Source: Streptomyces sp. SLBN-31
GTDB taxonomy: Bacteria > Actinomycetota > Actinomycetes > Streptomycetales > Streptomycetaceae
Length of the DNA: 64,000 bases
Direction of reading: 5' to 3'
Assembly: GCF_006715395.1 (NCBI RefSeq)
Contig: NZ_VFNC01000003.1
Span: forward strand, 1,263,761-1,327,760
Below, piece by piece: positions 51,934 to 63,333 of this stretch; the first letter of the stretch is position 1, and every line of letters begins with the position of its first letter. A model generated the notes under the pieces. That model did not search any database. It was not told where the DNA came from and worked only from the letters and a program-made list of their open reading frames with translations. The translations under genes and the position numbers were made by a program.

Positions 51934-53294
51934 GCCCGTACTTCGCCGCTGAAGACCTCTCGATGTTCGGCACCGACCCCTGGTGGCTGGTCGTCGTCAA
52001 GGCCGTCTTCTGCTTCGCCTTCCTGATGGTGACCGTGCTGTTCTCCATCGTCTGGGAGCGCAAGGTCGTCGCCTGGATGCAGCTGCGCATCGGCCCCAAC
52101 CGGCACGGCCCCTGGGGCATGCTCCAGTCGCTCGCCGACGGTGTGAAGCTGATGCTCAAGGAAGACCTCATCGTCAAGCGCGCCGACAAGGTGGTGTACG
52201 TCCTCGCGCCGATCGTCGCGGCCATCCCGGCCTTCATGGCGATCGCGGTGATCCCCTTCGGGCCGGCCGACAACGAGGTCTCGATCTTCGGCACGCGGAC
52301 CGCGATGCAGCTCACCGACCTGCCGATCGCGATGCTCTTCATCCTCGCGGTCGCCTCGGTCGGCATCTACGGCATCGTCCTGGCCGGCTGGAGCTCCGGA
52401 TCGACCTACCCGCTCCTGGGCGGTCTGCGCTCCTGCGCGCAGATGATCTCGTACGAGATCGCCATGGGCGCGGCGTTCGCCTCCGTGTTCCTCTACTCCG
52501 GGTCGATGTCGACGTCGACGATCGTCGAGCAGCAGCACGACCGCTGGTACATCCTGCTGCTGCCGGTCTCCTTCATCCTCTACATCGTCACCATGGTGGG
52601 CGAGACCAACCGCGCCCCCTTCGACATGCCGGAGTCCGAGGGCGACCTGGTCGGCGGCTTCAACACCGAGTACTCGTCGATCAAGTTCGCGATGTTCATG
52701 CTCGCCGAGTACGTCAACATGGTGACGGTCTCGGCCGTGTCGACCACGCTCTTCCTCGCGGTTGGCGCGCCCCCTGGCCGATCAGCACCTTCTGGGAGGG
52801 CGCCAACCACGGCTGGTGGCCGCTGCTGTGGTTCACGATCAAGGTCCAGCTGCTGCTGTTCTTCTTCATCTGGCTGCGCGGCACCCTCCCGCGGGGGCGC
52901 TACGACCAGCTGATGAAGCTCGGCTGGAAGGTCCTCATCCCCGTCTCCGTGGTCTGGCTGATGCTGGTCGCGACGGTGCGGGCGCTGAGGAACGAGAACT
53001 ACGACTTCGCCGACATCGCCCTCTACATCGGCGGCGCCGTCCTCGCTCTGCTCCTGCTGTCCTTCGTCGCCGACATGTTCCGCGAGAAGGCCAAGGCGAG
53101 CGAGCAGGAGGCCGCGGAGCCCGCCGGATTCGACCCGATGGCGGGCGGATTCCCACGTGCCGCCGCTGCCCGGACAGGAGCTCCCGCCGGTGCCGAGGCG
53201 CAGCTCGCGCCGAGAGCGGGAGCTGATTGTCAGTGGTGGGCCGGATACTCCCAGTGACGGATCTTCGGATGGAAAGGAGGCGTCCGATGGCTGA
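51930..53294 (+). CDS. nuoH: NADH-quinone oxidoreductase subunit H, with two compensating frameshifts
   Basis: The membrane subunit that completes the quinone chamber. Frame 1 (from ATG 51930) is perfect through [40 protein letters not shown] and [15 protein letters not shown]. At about 52758 a one-base loss moves the protein to another frame, which continues [20 protein letters not shown] and [19 protein letters not shown]. At about 53154 an extra base restores the first frame, giving [14 protein letters not shown] and [20 protein letters not shown] up to the stop at 53294. Corrected length is about 455 residues. The 8-base overlap with nuoI then appears. Sequencing error is the simplest cause. 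Confidence 0.9.
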
Positions 53295-53928
53295 GGAGCC
53301 CAAGGAGACCAAGCCCGGTTTCATGAACCCCGTCGCCGGCTTCGGCGTGACCTTCAAGGCCATGTTCAAGAAGCGGCTGACCGAGCAGTACCCGGAGCAG
53401 CAGAAGACCACCGCTCCCCGTTTCCACGGACGGCACCAGCTCAACCGCCATCCGGACGGCCTGGAGAAGTGCGTCGGCTGCGAGCTGTGCGCCTGGGCCT
53501 GCCCCGCCGACGCCATCTATGTGGAGGGCGCCGACAACACGGACGAGGAGCGCTACTCGCCGGGCGAGCGGTACGGCCGCGTCTACCAGATCAACTACGC
53601 CCGCTGCATCCTGTGCGGCCTGTGCATCGAGGCGTGCCCCACGCGCGCGCTGACGATGACCAACGAGTTCGAGCTGGCCGACTCCAGCCGCGCCAACCTC
53701 ATCTACACCAAGGAGCAGCTGCTCGCCGGCCTCGAAGAGGGCATGGTCGACTCCCCGCACGCGATCTACCCGGGGACGGACGAGCAGGACTACTACCGGG
53801 GCCTGGTCACCGAGGCCGCCCCCGGCACAGTCCAACAGACCGCCGTCTCCAAGGGCGAGGTCGTCCAGGAGGCCGCGTCGACCTTCGGCGAGGAAGAGCC
53901 CGCGTCGGAGAAGGTGATCGGCCGATGA
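53287..53928 (+). CDS. nuoI: NADH-quinone oxidoreductase subunit I
   Basis: A 213-residue subunit with two [4Fe-4S] clusters, N6a and N6b. The ligands are in [12 protein letters not shown] (Cys62, 65, 68, 72) and [12 protein letters not shown] (Cys107, 110, 113, 117). The N-terminus [20 protein letters not shown] is the membrane-associated amphipathic part. The tail after about 165 is an acidic extension. ATG 53287 follows AAGGAGG six to seven bases upstream and overlaps the end of the corrected nuoH. The stop overlaps the nuoJ ATG. Confidence 0.97.
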   Translation: MAEEPKETKPGFMNPVAGFGVTFKAMFKKRLTEQYPEQQKTTAPRFHGRHQLNRHPDGLEKCVGCELCAWACPADAIYVEGADNTDEERYSPGERYGRVYQINYARCILCGLCIEACPTRALTMTNEFELADSSRANLIYTKEQLLAGLEEGMVDSPHAIYPGTDEQDYYRGLVTEAAPGTVQQTAVSKGEVVQEAASTFGEEEPASEKVIGR

Positions 53929-54764
53929 GCGCGCAACTCGCCGCCTACTCCACCTCCACCGGAGAGGCCTTCCAGTTCTGGGTCCTCGGCACCGTCGCCG
54001 TGATCGGCGCCCTGTCCACCGTCTTCATGAAGAAGGCCGTGCACAGCGCGCTGTCACTCGCCGGCACCATGATCGTCCTGGCGGTCTTCTACCTCGCCAA
54101 CGGCGCCTACTTCCTGGGCATCGTGCAGATCGTCGTCTACACCGGCGCGATCATGATGCTGTTCCTCTTCGTGGTGATGCTCGTCGGCGTGACGGCCGCG
54201 GACTCGCTGAAGGAGACGATCAAGGGCCAGCGCTGGCTGGCACTTCTCTGCGGAGTCGGCTTCGGGGTCCTGCTGTTCGCCGGGATCGGCAACGCCTCCC
54301 TGAAGGAGTTCAACGGCACCGGCCAGGCGAACGCCAACGGCAATGTGGAAGGCCTCGCGGCCCTCATCTTCACCAAGTACGTCTTCGCCTTCGAAATCAC
54401 CGGCGCGCTGCTGATCACGGCGGCCGTCGGCGCGATGGTGCTCACGCACCGCGAGCGCACCGAGCGCGCCAAGACGCAGCGCGAGCTGTCCGAACAGCGC
54501 GTCCGCGAGGGCAAGCACGTACCGCCGCTCCCGGCGCCCGGCGTGTACGCCCGGCACAACGCGGTCGACATCGCGGGCCTGCTGCCCGACGGCACCCCGT
54601 CGGAGCTCACGGTCAGCAAGACCCTGCGCGATCGCGGCCAGATCCGCGACGTGTCGGCCGAGGCGCTCAACGACCTCAAGGCGCTGGAGCAGCGCGCGGA
54701 GGAACGCCTTGAGCGCACCGCGATCGAACCGGCCACCTTCAAGCGGGAGGAGGCGTCGAAGTGA
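53925..54764 (+). CDS. nuoJ: NADH-quinone oxidoreductase subunit J
   Basis: A 279-residue membrane subunit with five helices. Typical parts are [40 protein letters not shown] and [13 protein letters not shown], where the pi-bulge helix involved in coupling lies. The last ~100 residues (from [17 protein letters not shown]) are a charged cytoplasmic extension, longer than in E. coli (184 residues). ATG 53925 overlaps nuoI, and the nuoK GTG overlaps this stop. Confidence 0.96.
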   Translation: MSAQLAAYSTSTGEAFQFWVLGTVAVIGALSTVFMKKAVHSALSLAGTMIVLAVFYLANGAYFLGIVQIVVYTGAIMMLFLFVVMLVGVTAADSLKETIKGQRWLALLCGVGFGVLLFAGIGNASLKEFNGTGQANANGNVEGLAALIFTKYVFAFEITGALLITAAVGAMVLTHRERTERAKTQRELSEQRVREGKHVPPLPAPGVYARHNAVDIAGLLPDGTPSELTVSKTLRDRGQIRDVSAEALNDLKALEQRAEERLERTAIEPATFKREEASK

Positions 54765-55060
54765 ACCCCGTCAACTACCTGTATCTCTCGGCCCTGTTGT
54801 TCACGATCGGCGCCACCGGCGTGCTGATCAGGCGCAACGCGATCGTCGTCTTCATGTGCATCGAGCTGATGCTGAACGCGTGCAACCTCGCGTTCGTCAC
54901 CTTCTCCCGGATGCACGGCAACCTCGACGGCCAGATCATCGCGTTCTTCACGATGGTCGTCGCCGCCGCGGAGGTCGTGGTCGGACTCGCGATCATCGTG
55001 TCCCTGTTCCGCACCCGCCACTCGGCCTCGGTCGACGACGCCAGCCTGATGAAGCTCTGA
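54761..55060 (+). CDS. nuoK: NADH-quinone oxidoreductase subunit K
   Basis: A 99-residue three-helix antiporter-like subunit. It contains the conserved glutamates of the proton path in [20 protein letters not shown] and [19 protein letters not shown]. Length is normal. GTG 54761 overlaps the nuoJ stop. A 16-base gap with GGAAAGAA separates it from nuoL. Confidence 0.97.
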   Translation: MNPVNYLYLSALLFTIGATGVLIRRNAIVVFMCIELMLNACNLAFVTFSRMHGNLDGQIIAFFTMVVAAAEVVVGLAIIVSLFRTRHSASVDDASLMKL

Positions 55061-55076
55061 GGGGTCGGAAAGAATC

Positions 55077-57023
55077 GTGGATAACCTGATTGCGCTGCTG
55101 GTGGCGGCGCCACTGCTCGGAGCGGCCGTACTGCTGTGCGGCGGCCGGCGGCTCGATGCCGTCGGCCACTGGATCGGCGTCCTGATGTCGACGGCCTCCT
55201 TCGTGTTCGGTGTGATCCTCTTCGCCGACCTGCTCGGCAAGGACGCCGAACACCGCACCCTGACCCAGCACCTGTTCAGCTGGATCCCGGTCGCGGGCTT
55301 CCAGGCGGACGTCACCTTCCGCCTCGACCAGCTGTCGATGACGTTCGTCCTGCTGATCACCGGCGTCGGATCGCTGATCCACCTGTACTCGGTCGGGTAC
55401 ATGGAGCACGACGAGCGCCGCCGCCGCTTCTTCGGCTACCTGAACCTGTTCCTCGCGGCGATGCTGCTGCTGGTCCTCGCCGACAACTACCTGCTGCTGT
55501 ACGTCGGCTGGGAAGGCGTCGGTCTGGCCTCGTACCTGCTGATCGGCTTCTGGCAGCACAAGCCCAGCGCGGCGACGGCGGCGAAGAAGGCCTTCCTGGT
55601 CAACCGCGTCGGCGACATGGGCCTGTCCATCGCGATCATGCTGATGTTCACGACGTTCGGCACCTTCGCCTTCGGACCGGTCCTCGGTCACGCGACCGAC
55701 GCCTCCGAGGGCAAGCTCACCGCCATCGCCCTGATGCTCCTGCTCGCCGCCTGCGGCAAGTCCGCCCAGGTGCCGCTGCAGTCCTGGCTCGGGGACGCGA
55801 TGGAGGGCCCGACCCCGGTCTCGGCCCTCATCCACGCCGCGACGATGGTGACCGCGGGCGTCTACCTGATCGTCCGCTCCGGGGCGATCTTCAACGCCGC
55901 GCCCGACGCACAGCTCGTGGTCACCGTGGTCGGTGCCGTCACGCTCCTGTTCGGTGCGATCGTCGGTTGCGCGAAGGACGACATCAAGAAGGCGCTGGCC
56001 GGCTCGACCATGTCGCAGATCGGCTACATGGTCCTCGCCGCCGGTCTCGGTCCCATCGGCTACGTCTTCGCGATCATGCACCTGGTGACGCACGGCTTCT
56101 TCAAGGCCGGCCTCTTCCTCGGCGCAGGTTCGGTCATGCACGGCATGAACGACGAGGTCGACATGCGCAAGTACGGCGGCCTGCGGAAGTACATGCCGGT
56201 CACCTTCATCACCTTCGGCCTCGGCTACCTCGCGATCATCGGCTTCCCGGGCCTGTCCGGCTTCTTCTCCAAGGACAAGATCATCGAGGCGGCCTTCGCG
56301 AAGGGCGGCACCGAGGGCTGGATCCTGGGCGCGTGCGCCCTGGTGGGCGCGGCCATCACCGCGTTCTACATGACGCGCGTGATGCTGATGACCTTCTTCG
56401 GAGAGGAGCGCTGGAAGAACCGGCCCACCCGCTCCCCGGAGGCCCCGAGCGCGGAGCCCGCCGCCGAGCACCGGGGCGAGCACGCCGAGCCGCACCCGCA
56501 CGAGTCCCCGAAGGTCATGACGATCCCCATGATCGTGCTGGCGATCGGCTCGGTCTTCGGCGGCGCGTTCTTCAGCATCGGCGACCGCTTCCTGCACTGG
56601 CTGGAGCCGGTCACCGGGCACAGCGAGGGCGACTCCCCGCTGAGCGCGGCGACCGTCACCGGCGCGACAATGGTCTGCCTGATCATCGGCGTCGGCATCG
56701 CCTACGCCATGTACGGCCGCCGCCCGGTGCCGTCCGTCGCCCCGCGCGGTTCGCTGCTCACCCGGGCCGCCCGGCGCGACCTGCTGCAGGACGACTTCAA
56801 CCACGTCGTCCTGGTCCGCGGCGGCGAACACCTCACGCGCTCCCTGGTGTACGTCGACCACACCCTGGTCGACGGTGTCGTCAACGGCACGGCCGCCTCG
56901 GTCGGGGGCCTGTCCGGACGCATGCGCAAGCTGCAGAACGGCTTCGCGCGCTCCTACGCGGTCTCGATGTTCGGCGGTGCGGCGGTCCTCGTCGCCGCGA
57001 CCCTGCTGATGAGGGCGGTCTGA
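55077..57023 (+). CDS. nuoL: NADH-quinone oxidoreductase subunit L
   Basis: A 648-residue antiporter-like proton-pumping subunit with about 16 helices and the long lateral helix at the C-terminus. Key motifs are [21 protein letters not shown] with the conserved Glu, [20 protein letters not shown] and [19 protein letters not shown] with the conserved His. Near residue 465 there is a His/Glu-rich cytoplasmic loop, [14 protein letters not shown], common in actinobacteria. GTG 55077 is used. nuoM begins five bases after the stop. Confidence 0.97.
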   Translation: MDNLIALLVAAPLLGAAVLLCGGRRLDAVGHWIGVLMSTASFVFGVILFADLLGKDAEHRTLTQHLFSWIPVAGFQADVTFRLDQLSMTFVLLITGVGSLIHLYSVGYMEHDERRRRFFGYLNLFLAAMLLLVLADNYLLLYVGWEGVGLASYLLIGFWQHKPSAATAAKKAFLVNRVGDMGLSIAIMLMFTTFGTFAFGPVLGHATDASEGKLTAIALMLLLAACGKSAQVPLQSWLGDAMEGPTPVSALIHAATMVTAGVYLIVRSGAIFNAAPDAQLVVTVVGAVTLLFGAIVGCAKDDIKKALAGSTMSQIGYMVLAAGLGPIGYVFAIMHLVTHGFFKAGLFLGAGSVMHGMNDEVDMRKYGGLRKYMPVTFITFGLGYLAIIGFPGLSGFFSKDKIIEAAFAKGGTEGWILGACALVGAAITAFYMTRVMLMTFFGEERWKNRPTRSPEAPSAEPAAEHRGEHAEPHPHESPKVMTIPMIVLAIGSVFGGAFFSIGDRFLHWLEPVTGHSEGDSPLSAATVTGATMVCLIIGVGIAYAMYGRRPVPSVAPRGSLLTRAARRDLLQDDFNHVVLVRGGEHLTRSLVYVDHTLVDGVVNGTAASVGGLSGRMRKLQNGFARSYAVSMFGGAAVLVAATLLMRAV

Positions 57024-57028
57024 TACCG

Positions 57029-58603
57029 ATGTCCTTTCCTCTGCTGACAGCGACGGCGGTGCTCCCCGCGATCGGGGCCATCGCCACGGCCGCCGTGCCG
57101 GCCGCGCAGCGCACCGCCGCGAAATGGCTGGCACTGCTCGTCTCGCTCGCCACACTCGCCCTCGCGATCACCGTCCTGGTCCGCTTCGACCCGGACGGCG
57201 GCCGCTACCAACTGACCGAGTCGCACGCCTGGATCGCGGACTTCGGAGTCCGCTACGAACTGGGCGTGGACGGCATCGCGGTGGCGCTGGTCGCGCTGAC
57301 CGCCCTGCTGATCCCGTTCATCATCCTCGCGGGCTGGCACGACGCGGACCCGCTGGAGACCGGAAGCCGCCGCTGGCGGCCGACGCAGGGCTTCTTCGCC
57401 CTGATCCTGGCCGTCGAGGCGATGGTGATCATCTCCTTCGAGGCGACCGACGTCTTCCTCTTCTACATCTTCTTCGAAGCGATGCTGATCCCGATGTACT
57501 TCCTCATCGGCGGCTTCGGGGACCGTGCCCACGAGCACGGCGAGGAGGCGGCGTCCACGCAGCGGTCGTACGCGGCCGTGAAGTTCCTGCTGTACAACCT
57601 GGTCGGCGGGCTGATCATGCTGGCCGCGGTGATCGGTCTGTACGTGGTCGCCGGGAACTTCAGCCTCCAGGAGATCGCCCAGGCCCGCGCCAACGGCTCG
57701 CTGCACATGGCGACGAGCACCGAGCGCTGGCTGTTCCTCGGCTTCTTCTTCGCCTTTGCCGTCAAGGCGCCGCTGTGGCCGCTGCACACCTGGCTGCCCA
57801 ACGCCATGCAGGAGTCCACCGCGCCGGTCGCCGTGCTCATCACGGCGGTAGTCGACAAGGTGGGCACCTTCGCGATGCTCCGCTTCTGCCTCCAGCTGTT
57901 CCCGGAGGCCAGCAAGTGGGCGACGCCGGTGATCCTCGTACTGGCCCTCATCAGCATCGTCTACGGCGCGCTGCTCGCGGTGGGCCAGCGGGACATCAAG
58001 CGGCTGGTGGCGTACGCGTCGATCTCGCACTTCGGCTTCATCATCATGGGCATCTTCGCGATGACCAGCCAGGGCCAGTCCGGCGCGACGCTCTACATGG
58101 TCAACCACGGGATCTCCACGGCCGCGTGGATGCTGCTCGCCGGGTTCCTCATCTCGCGCCGCGGCTCGCGGCTCATCGCCGACTACGGCGGTGTGCAGAA
58201 GGTCGCCCCGGTGCTCGCCGGCACATTCCTGATCGGCACGCTGGCCACGCTGTCCCTGCCGGGACTGGCGCCGTTCGTGAGCGAGTTCCTGGTCCTGGTC
58301 GGCACGTTCACGCGCTACCCGGCGATCGGCATCATCGGCACCTTCGGCATCGTTCTCGCCGCGCTGTACGCCCTCGTCCTCTACCAGCGGACGATGACGG
58401 GCCCGGTGAAGCCGGAGGTCTCCGCGATGCCCGACCTCAGGGTGCGCGAGCTCCTGGTGGTCGCCCCGTTGATCGTTCTGTTGATCTTCCTGGGCGTCTA
58501 CCCGAAGCCGGTGACGGACATCGTCAACCCGGCCGTGAAGTCGACCCTGTCCGACGTACACAAGACGGACCCCAAGCCTGAGGTGGAGGCGGTGGCCAAG
58601 TGA
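57029..58603 (+). CDS. nuoM: NADH-quinone oxidoreductase subunit M
   Basis: A 524-residue antiporter-like subunit with about 14 helices. It has FYIFFEAMLIPMYFLIGGFG with the conserved Glu, FAFAVKAPLWPLHTWLPNAM with the pump lysine, and QRDIKRLVAYASISHFGFI. The sequence is clean, in contrast to nuoN just downstream. ATG 57029 opens MSFPLLTATAVLPAIG. The stop overlaps the nuoN GTG. Confidence 0.97.
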   Translation: MSFPLLTATAVLPAIGAIATAAVPAAQRTAAKWLALLVSLATLALAITVLVRFDPDGGRYQLTESHAWIADFGVRYELGVDGIAVALVALTALLIPFIILAGWHDADPLETGSRRWRPTQGFFALILAVEAMVIISFEATDVFLFYIFFEAMLIPMYFLIGGFGDRAHEHGEEAASTQRSYAAVKFLLYNLVGGLIMLAAVIGLYVVAGNFSLQEIAQARANGSLHMATSTERWLFLGFFFAFAVKAPLWPLHTWLPNAMQESTAPVAVLITAVVDKVGTFAMLRFCLQLFPEASKWATPVILVLALISIVYGALLAVGQRDIKRLVAYASISHFGFIIMGIFAMTSQGQSGATLYMVNHGISTAAWMLLAGFLISRRGSRLIADYGGVQKVAPVLAGTFLIGTLATLSLPGLAPFVSEFLVLVGTFTRYPAIGIIGTFGIVLAALYALVLYQRTMTGPVKPEVSAMPDLRVRELLVVAPLIVLLIFLGVYPKPVTDIVNPAVKSTLSDVHKTDPKPEVEAVAK

Positions 58604-60261
58604 GCGCAGCAGCCGTCCACAGCCTGTGGACAACGGCGGCGACCGCAGCCGAACCGATTTCGAAGATCAACGCACCGAAGATCGAATACGCGCAGTTGTC
58701 GCCCACCCTGATCGTCGTGGGCGCGGCGATCGTCGGGGTGCTCGTCGAGGCGTTCGTCCCGCGCAAGTCCCGCTACTACGCCCAGGTGTTCGTGTCCCTC
58801 GTCGCGCTCGTCGCCGCCTTCGCCGCGGTCGTCGCGCTCGCGTCGGACGGATACGGCACCACCAAGGCGCACATCGCGGCGATGGGCGCCATCGCGGTCG
58901 ACGGGCCGTCCCTGTTCCTGCAGGGCACGATCCTGCTGTCCGGACTGGTCGGCCTGTTCACCTTCGCCGAGCGGCGCCTGGACCCGGCGGCGCACGGCAA
59001 CCGGGTCGACTCCTTCGCCGCGCAGGCCGCGTCCGTGCCGGGCAGCGACAGCGAGAAGCGGCTCGTGAAGGCCGGTGTTTACCACCACCCGAGGTGTTCC
59101 CGTGCTGCTCTTCGCGATCTCCGGAATGCTGGTCTTCCCGTCGGCCAAACGACCTGCTGACCCTGTTCGTGGCCCTGGAGGTCTTCTCCTCCCGCTCTAC
59201 CTGATGTGCGCGCTGCCCGCCGCAAGCGGCTCATGTCGCAGGAGGCCGCGGTCAAGTACTTCCTGCTCGGCGCGTTCGCCTCGGCGTTCACCCTGTTCGG
59301 CATCGCCATGCTGTACGGCTACGCCGGGTCGGTGTCGTACGCGCGGATCGCGCAGGTCGTCGACCGGCACCGTCCACGAAGTCGACCCGGCGCTCGCGGA
59401 CACCATTGGGCAACGACGCGCTGCTGCTGATCGGCGGCGCGATGATCCTCATGGGCCTGCTGTTCAAGGTCGGAGCCGTCCCGTTCCACATGTGGCGCCG
59501 GACGTCTACCAGGGCGCGCCGACCCCGGTCACCGGGTTCATTGGCGGCGGCGACGAAGGTGGCGGGCCGTTCGGTCGCGCTGCTGCGCCTGCTGTACGTC
59601 GTCCTGCCGGGCATGCGCTGGGACTGGCGGCCGGTCATGTGGGCCGTCGCGATCGTCACATGCCGGGCGGTGCGATGTCGCGATCACCCAGACCGACATC
59701 AAGCGGCTGCTGGGTACTCGTCGATCGCGCACGCCGGGTTCATCCTCGCGGGTGTCATCGCCACGTCGAAGGACGGCGTGTCGTCCGTCCTCTTCTACCT
59801 GGGCGCGTACTCCTTCGTGACGATCGGCGCGTTCGCGGTGGTCACGCTGGTGCGCGACGCGGGCGGCGAGGCGACACACCTGTCCAAGTGGGCGGGGCTC
59901 GGCCGTCGTTCGCCGCTGGTGGCGAGAGCCGTGTTCGCGGTGTTCCTGCTGGCCTTCGCCGGTATCCCGCTGACATCCGGCTTCGCCGGTAGTTCGCCGT
60001 GTTCAAGGCGGCGGCGGAGGGCGGGGCGGCGCCGCTGGTCGTGATCGGTGTGATCTCGTCCGCGGTGGCGGCCTTCTTCTACATCCGCGTGATCGTGCTG
60101 ATGTTCTTCAGCGAGCCCAGGCCGGAGGGCCCGACGGTCGCCGTTCCGTCGCCGCTGACGATGACCGCGATCGGGCTCGGTGTGGTGGTCACGCTGGTGC
60201 TCGGTGTGGCGCCGCAGTACTTCTGGACCTCGCGAGTCAGGCGAGCGTCTTCGTGCGCTGA
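58600..60261 (+). pseudogene. nuoN: NADH-quinone oxidoreductase subunit N, broken by about ten frameshifts
   Basis: From GTG 58600 the frame is good to about 59078 (KRLVKAG). After this the protein hops among all three frames. Successive pieces are LLFAISGMLVFPSA, NDLLTLFVALEVFS, LPLYLMCAL, RLMSQEAAVKYFLLGAFASA, GTVHEVDPALADT, NDALLLIGGAMILMGLLFKV, DVYQGAPTPVTGF, LLRLLYVVLPGMRWDWRPVM, YSSIAHAGFILAGVIATSKD and FKAAAEGGAAPLVVIGVISS. The natural stop, after ASVFVR, is at 60259-60261. Pieces are collinear and nearly complete (about 550 residues when joined), so indel errors in the sequence are likelier than gene death. Confidence 0.85.
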
Positions 60262-60278
60262 TCCGCACACCGCGTCAC

Positions 60279-60317
60279 GGCGGGCCCCGGTTCCCGGAGA
60301 GGGAGCCGGGGCCCGCC
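60279..60317. terminator. Hairpin terminator at the end of the nuo operon
   Basis: Perfect 12-bp stem, GGCGGGCCCCGG (60279-60290) with CCGGGGCCCGCC (60306-60317), 18 bases after the nuoN stop and just beyond the end of the convergent secreted-protein gene. Confidence 0.8.
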
Positions 60318-60318
60318 C

Positions 60319-60852
60319 ATGTGCGGGGCAGGCGCCAGCAGGCCACCTCGGGTTGTACGCGGCGAACAGCCCGTTGTCATTGGGCTCGTAGAGCCAGGCG
60401 CGCAGCGTGAAGTAGCCGGAGAGGCCGGCCCTTCTGGAGGGTCTCGCCGAACAGCTTCGGCGCGGTCCGGCCGGTGTTCTGGACGATCCACTCACCGCGA
60501 CCAGCCTGCGGCCTGCGTCGGCGCCGTCCATGCCGGTGATCTCGTCGGTGAACCTGTCCGCGTAGATCAGAGCCGCCGGTTTCCCCGGATCGAGTGAACC
60601 GACATTCGACAGGTTGACGTAGCGGTAGTCGGCGCCGCCCTCGGCGGCGGCGTCGCACCCGCCGACGGGGACGTACCGGCCGTCCTTGGCGAAGCCCTCG
60701 TGGGCGTAGCGGGCCGTCGCGACGTAGGTGTCGGCCACGCCGGTCCACACGGAGGGGGCGGGGTCGGGCGCGGCCTGTGCGGGAACGGCGGCCAGCGAGA
60801 AGGCAGCGGCCACCGCCACGGTGAGGGCGGCCTTGAGGGGCCGACGGGACAT
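60319..60852 (-). pseudogene. Small secreted protein, frameshifted
   Basis: The function is not recognised. ATG 60852 has an AAGGAG site seven bases upstream and begins a signal peptide, MSRRPLKAALTVAVAAAFSL with AAVPAQAAPDPAPS. The mature protein reads TGVADTYVATARYAHEGFAK then RYVNLSNVGSLDPGKPAALI in one frame. It shifts at about 60495 to EWIVQNTGRTAPKLFGETLQ and shifts back at about 60430 to SGYFTLRAWLYEPNDNGLFA. The true stop must lie just before the hairpin at 60317 but is not in any continuous frame, so the left end is approximate. Joined length is about 175 residues. Confidence 0.6.
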
Positions 60853-61082
60853 CACGCGGCTCCTTGGTCGGGGGACGCGCGGGCCACCCGTCCGGGGAGA
60901 CGCGGCCCGCCCCCGTCCCGCCCGAGCAGCATGTCCCCGGCCGGTACGGCGGTGTCACGCGACGCGGGCCATTGGGCTGAGCGCCGATCGCCCGGCGCCG
61001 GCCTGTGGACAACTCCGGCGCTGTCAGTCCGGGCCCCTATCGTGGAGGCAGTGGTCGAGGGACGACGCACGGGGGACGAGCG

Positions 61083-63084
61083 ATGCACGGGATGGGCGGG
61101 ACGGTTGTGACGACCGAGGCACACACGCCTGTGGCACACCGGCGACAGCGAGGCACTGGCCACGCTCCACCGCGTCTTCGGTACGACAGCTTCCGCGGCG
61201 AGCAGGAAGCGGTCATCGAGCACGTGGTGGCGGGCGGCGACGCCGTCGTCCTCATGCCCACCGGCGGCGGCAAGTCGCTGTGCTACCAGATTCCGTCCCT
61301 GGTCAGACCCGGCACGGGAATCGTGGTCTCCCCGCTCATCGCGCTGATGCAGGACCAGGTCGACGCGCTCCGGGCGCTGGGCGTGCGCGCCGGGTTTCAT
61401 GAACTCCACGCAGGACTTCGACGAGCGGCGGGTGGTCGAGGCCGAATTCCTGGCCGGCGAACTCGATCTGCTCTACCTCGCCCCCGAGCGGCTGCGGCTG
61501 GACGCCACCCTGGACCTGCTCTCCCGCGGCAAGATCGCCCTCTTCGCGATCGACGAGGCCCACTGCGTCTCCCAGTGGGCCACGACTTCCGCCCGGACTA
61601 TCTCGCCCTGTCCCTGCTCGGCGAGCGCTGGCCGGACGTACCGCGCGTCGCGCTCACGGCGACGGCCACCCGCGCCACGCACGAGGAGCTCACCCAGCGG
61701 CTGCACATGCCGACCGCCCGGCACTTCGTGGCCAGCTTCGACCGGCCCAACATCCAGTACCGGATCGTGCCGAAGGCCGACCCGACAGCAGAGCAGCTGC
61801 TGGCGTTCCTGCGCGAGGAGCAACGCCGGCGACGCGGGCATCGTGTACTGCCTCTCCCGCAAGTCGTGGAGGCGACGGCGGAGTTCCTGACCGACAACGG
61901 CATCGAGGCTGGTGCCCTACCACGCGGGCCTGACGCGGGGCACCCGCGCGGCGCACCAGTCCAGGTTCCTGCGCGAGGAAGGCCTGGTCGTGGTCGCGAC
62001 CATCGCCTTCGGACATGGGCATCGACAAGCCGGAACGTTCCTCTTCGCGCCCACCTCGACCTGCCCAAGTCCGGTCGAGGGCTACTATACAGGAGACGGG
62101 CCGCGCCGGACGCGACGGCTGCACCTCCACGGGCCTGGATGGCTACGCGGACTCAACGACGTCCTCAGCAGCGCAAGATGATCCAGTCGTCCGAGGGCTA
62201 CGAGGCGTTTTCCGCCGCCGCGGCCCTCCGCCCACTGGACGCGATGCTGGCGCTGTGCGAGAGCGCCCGGTGCGCGCGCGGCCAGCTCCTCGCCTACTCG
62301 GGCAGGACCCGGATGCGGCGGACTGCGGCAACTGCGAACACCTGCCGCACCCGCCGAGACCTGGGGACGGCACGGTCCGCCGCGCAGAAGGTGCTGTCCA
62401 CGGTGGGTGCGGCTGCCAGCGGGAGCGGGGGCAGAAGTTCGGCGCCGTGCAGATCGTCGACATCCGCTGTGGCAGGCGCACGGCCAAGGTCATCCAGTTC
62501 GCCCACGACCAGCTCGCCGTGTTCGGCATCGGCGAGGACCTCACCGAGGTCGAGTGGCGCGGTGTCGTAAGGCAGTTGCTCGCGCAGGGGCTGCTCGCGG
62601 TCGAGGGCGACTACGGCACGCTCGTGCTCACCGAGGCGAGCGGGTCGGTGCTGCGGCGCGAGCGGGAGGTACCGCTGCGCAAGGAGCCGAAGAAGCCGGT
62701 GACCTCACGCTCGGCGTCCTCCGCGAAGGGCTCCAAGGCCAAGGCTGCCGCGGCCGAGCTTCCCGAGGCCCTCCAGCCGGCCTTCGAGGCGCTGCGCGCC
62801 TGGCGGGCCGAGCAGGCCAGGGAGCAGGCGTCCCGGCCTACGTCATCTTCCACGACGCCACGCTCCGGGAGATCGCCACGGCCTGGCCGACCTCCGTGCA
62901 ACAGCTGGGCGGCATCAGCGGCGTCGGCGAGAAGAAGCTGGTGACGTACGGCGAGGGGGTGCTGGCGGTGCTGGCCTCGCTGGGCGGGGCGCCCGGCGCG
63001 GCGCCCGCGGCGGACACCGGTCCGAGCGCCGAGGACGACTGGCCCGAGATGGAGGAGGAGCCGGAGCCGGACGACTGGATGTAG
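61083..63084 (+). pseudogene. recQ: ATP-dependent DNA helicase RecQ, broken by many frameshifts
   Basis: A RecQ-family 3'-5' helicase, about 660 residues when joined. Recognisable pieces in order are YDSFRGEQEAVIEHVVAGGD with VVLMPTGGGKSLCYQIPSL (Walker A), SPLIALMQDQVDALRALGV, LFAIDEAHCVSQW (DEAH box), VALTATATRATHEELTQRL, FDRPNIQYRIVPKADPTAEQ, GIVYCLSRKS, GLVVVATIAFG, the RQC region GQKFGAVQIVDI and the HRDC-like end DATLREIATAWPTSVQQLGG. They alternate between frames at least ten times. ATG 61083 has GGGGGA upstream. All helicase motifs are intact in pieces, which points to sequence errors. Confidence 0.85.
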
Positions 63085-63280
63085 GGGCGGACCGGGCACG
63101 CCGGGGCTGGATCCCGTCGCGCCGCGGGACGGCGGAACTCCGGCGCGCCGGGGCGGCGGCCGCGAATGCGTTCCTGCCAGCCGAGGTGTGGTCCGCGCTG
63201 GGCCTCGCCCTGGTGCGGGGGCTGGTCACAGGGTTCCTCGGCGCGAGACCGGTGCAGCGCCGGGGACCGGCGGAACGGCC

Positions 63281-63315
63281 CGCCCTGGTCGGCGCAACTC
63301 CGGCCCGCCAGGGCG
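63281..63315. terminator. Possible terminator between recQ and the M56 peptidase gene
   Basis: CGCCCTGG (63281-63288) pairs with CCAGGGCG (63308-63315) around a 19-base GC-rich loop, in the 249-base convergent gap 63085-63333. Nothing else was recognised in that gap. Confidence 0.45.
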
Positions 63316-63333
63316 ACGGCAGCCCGACGCGGG

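Noticed and set aside
55136..57028. Long N-terminal extension in frame with nuoM
   Set aside because: Open frame inside nuoL with Arg/Pro-rich sequence; NuoM begins at the ATG at 57029.
54993..57155. 720-residue antisense ORF over nuoL
   Set aside because: Shadow of a conserved membrane gene; low-complexity charged translation.
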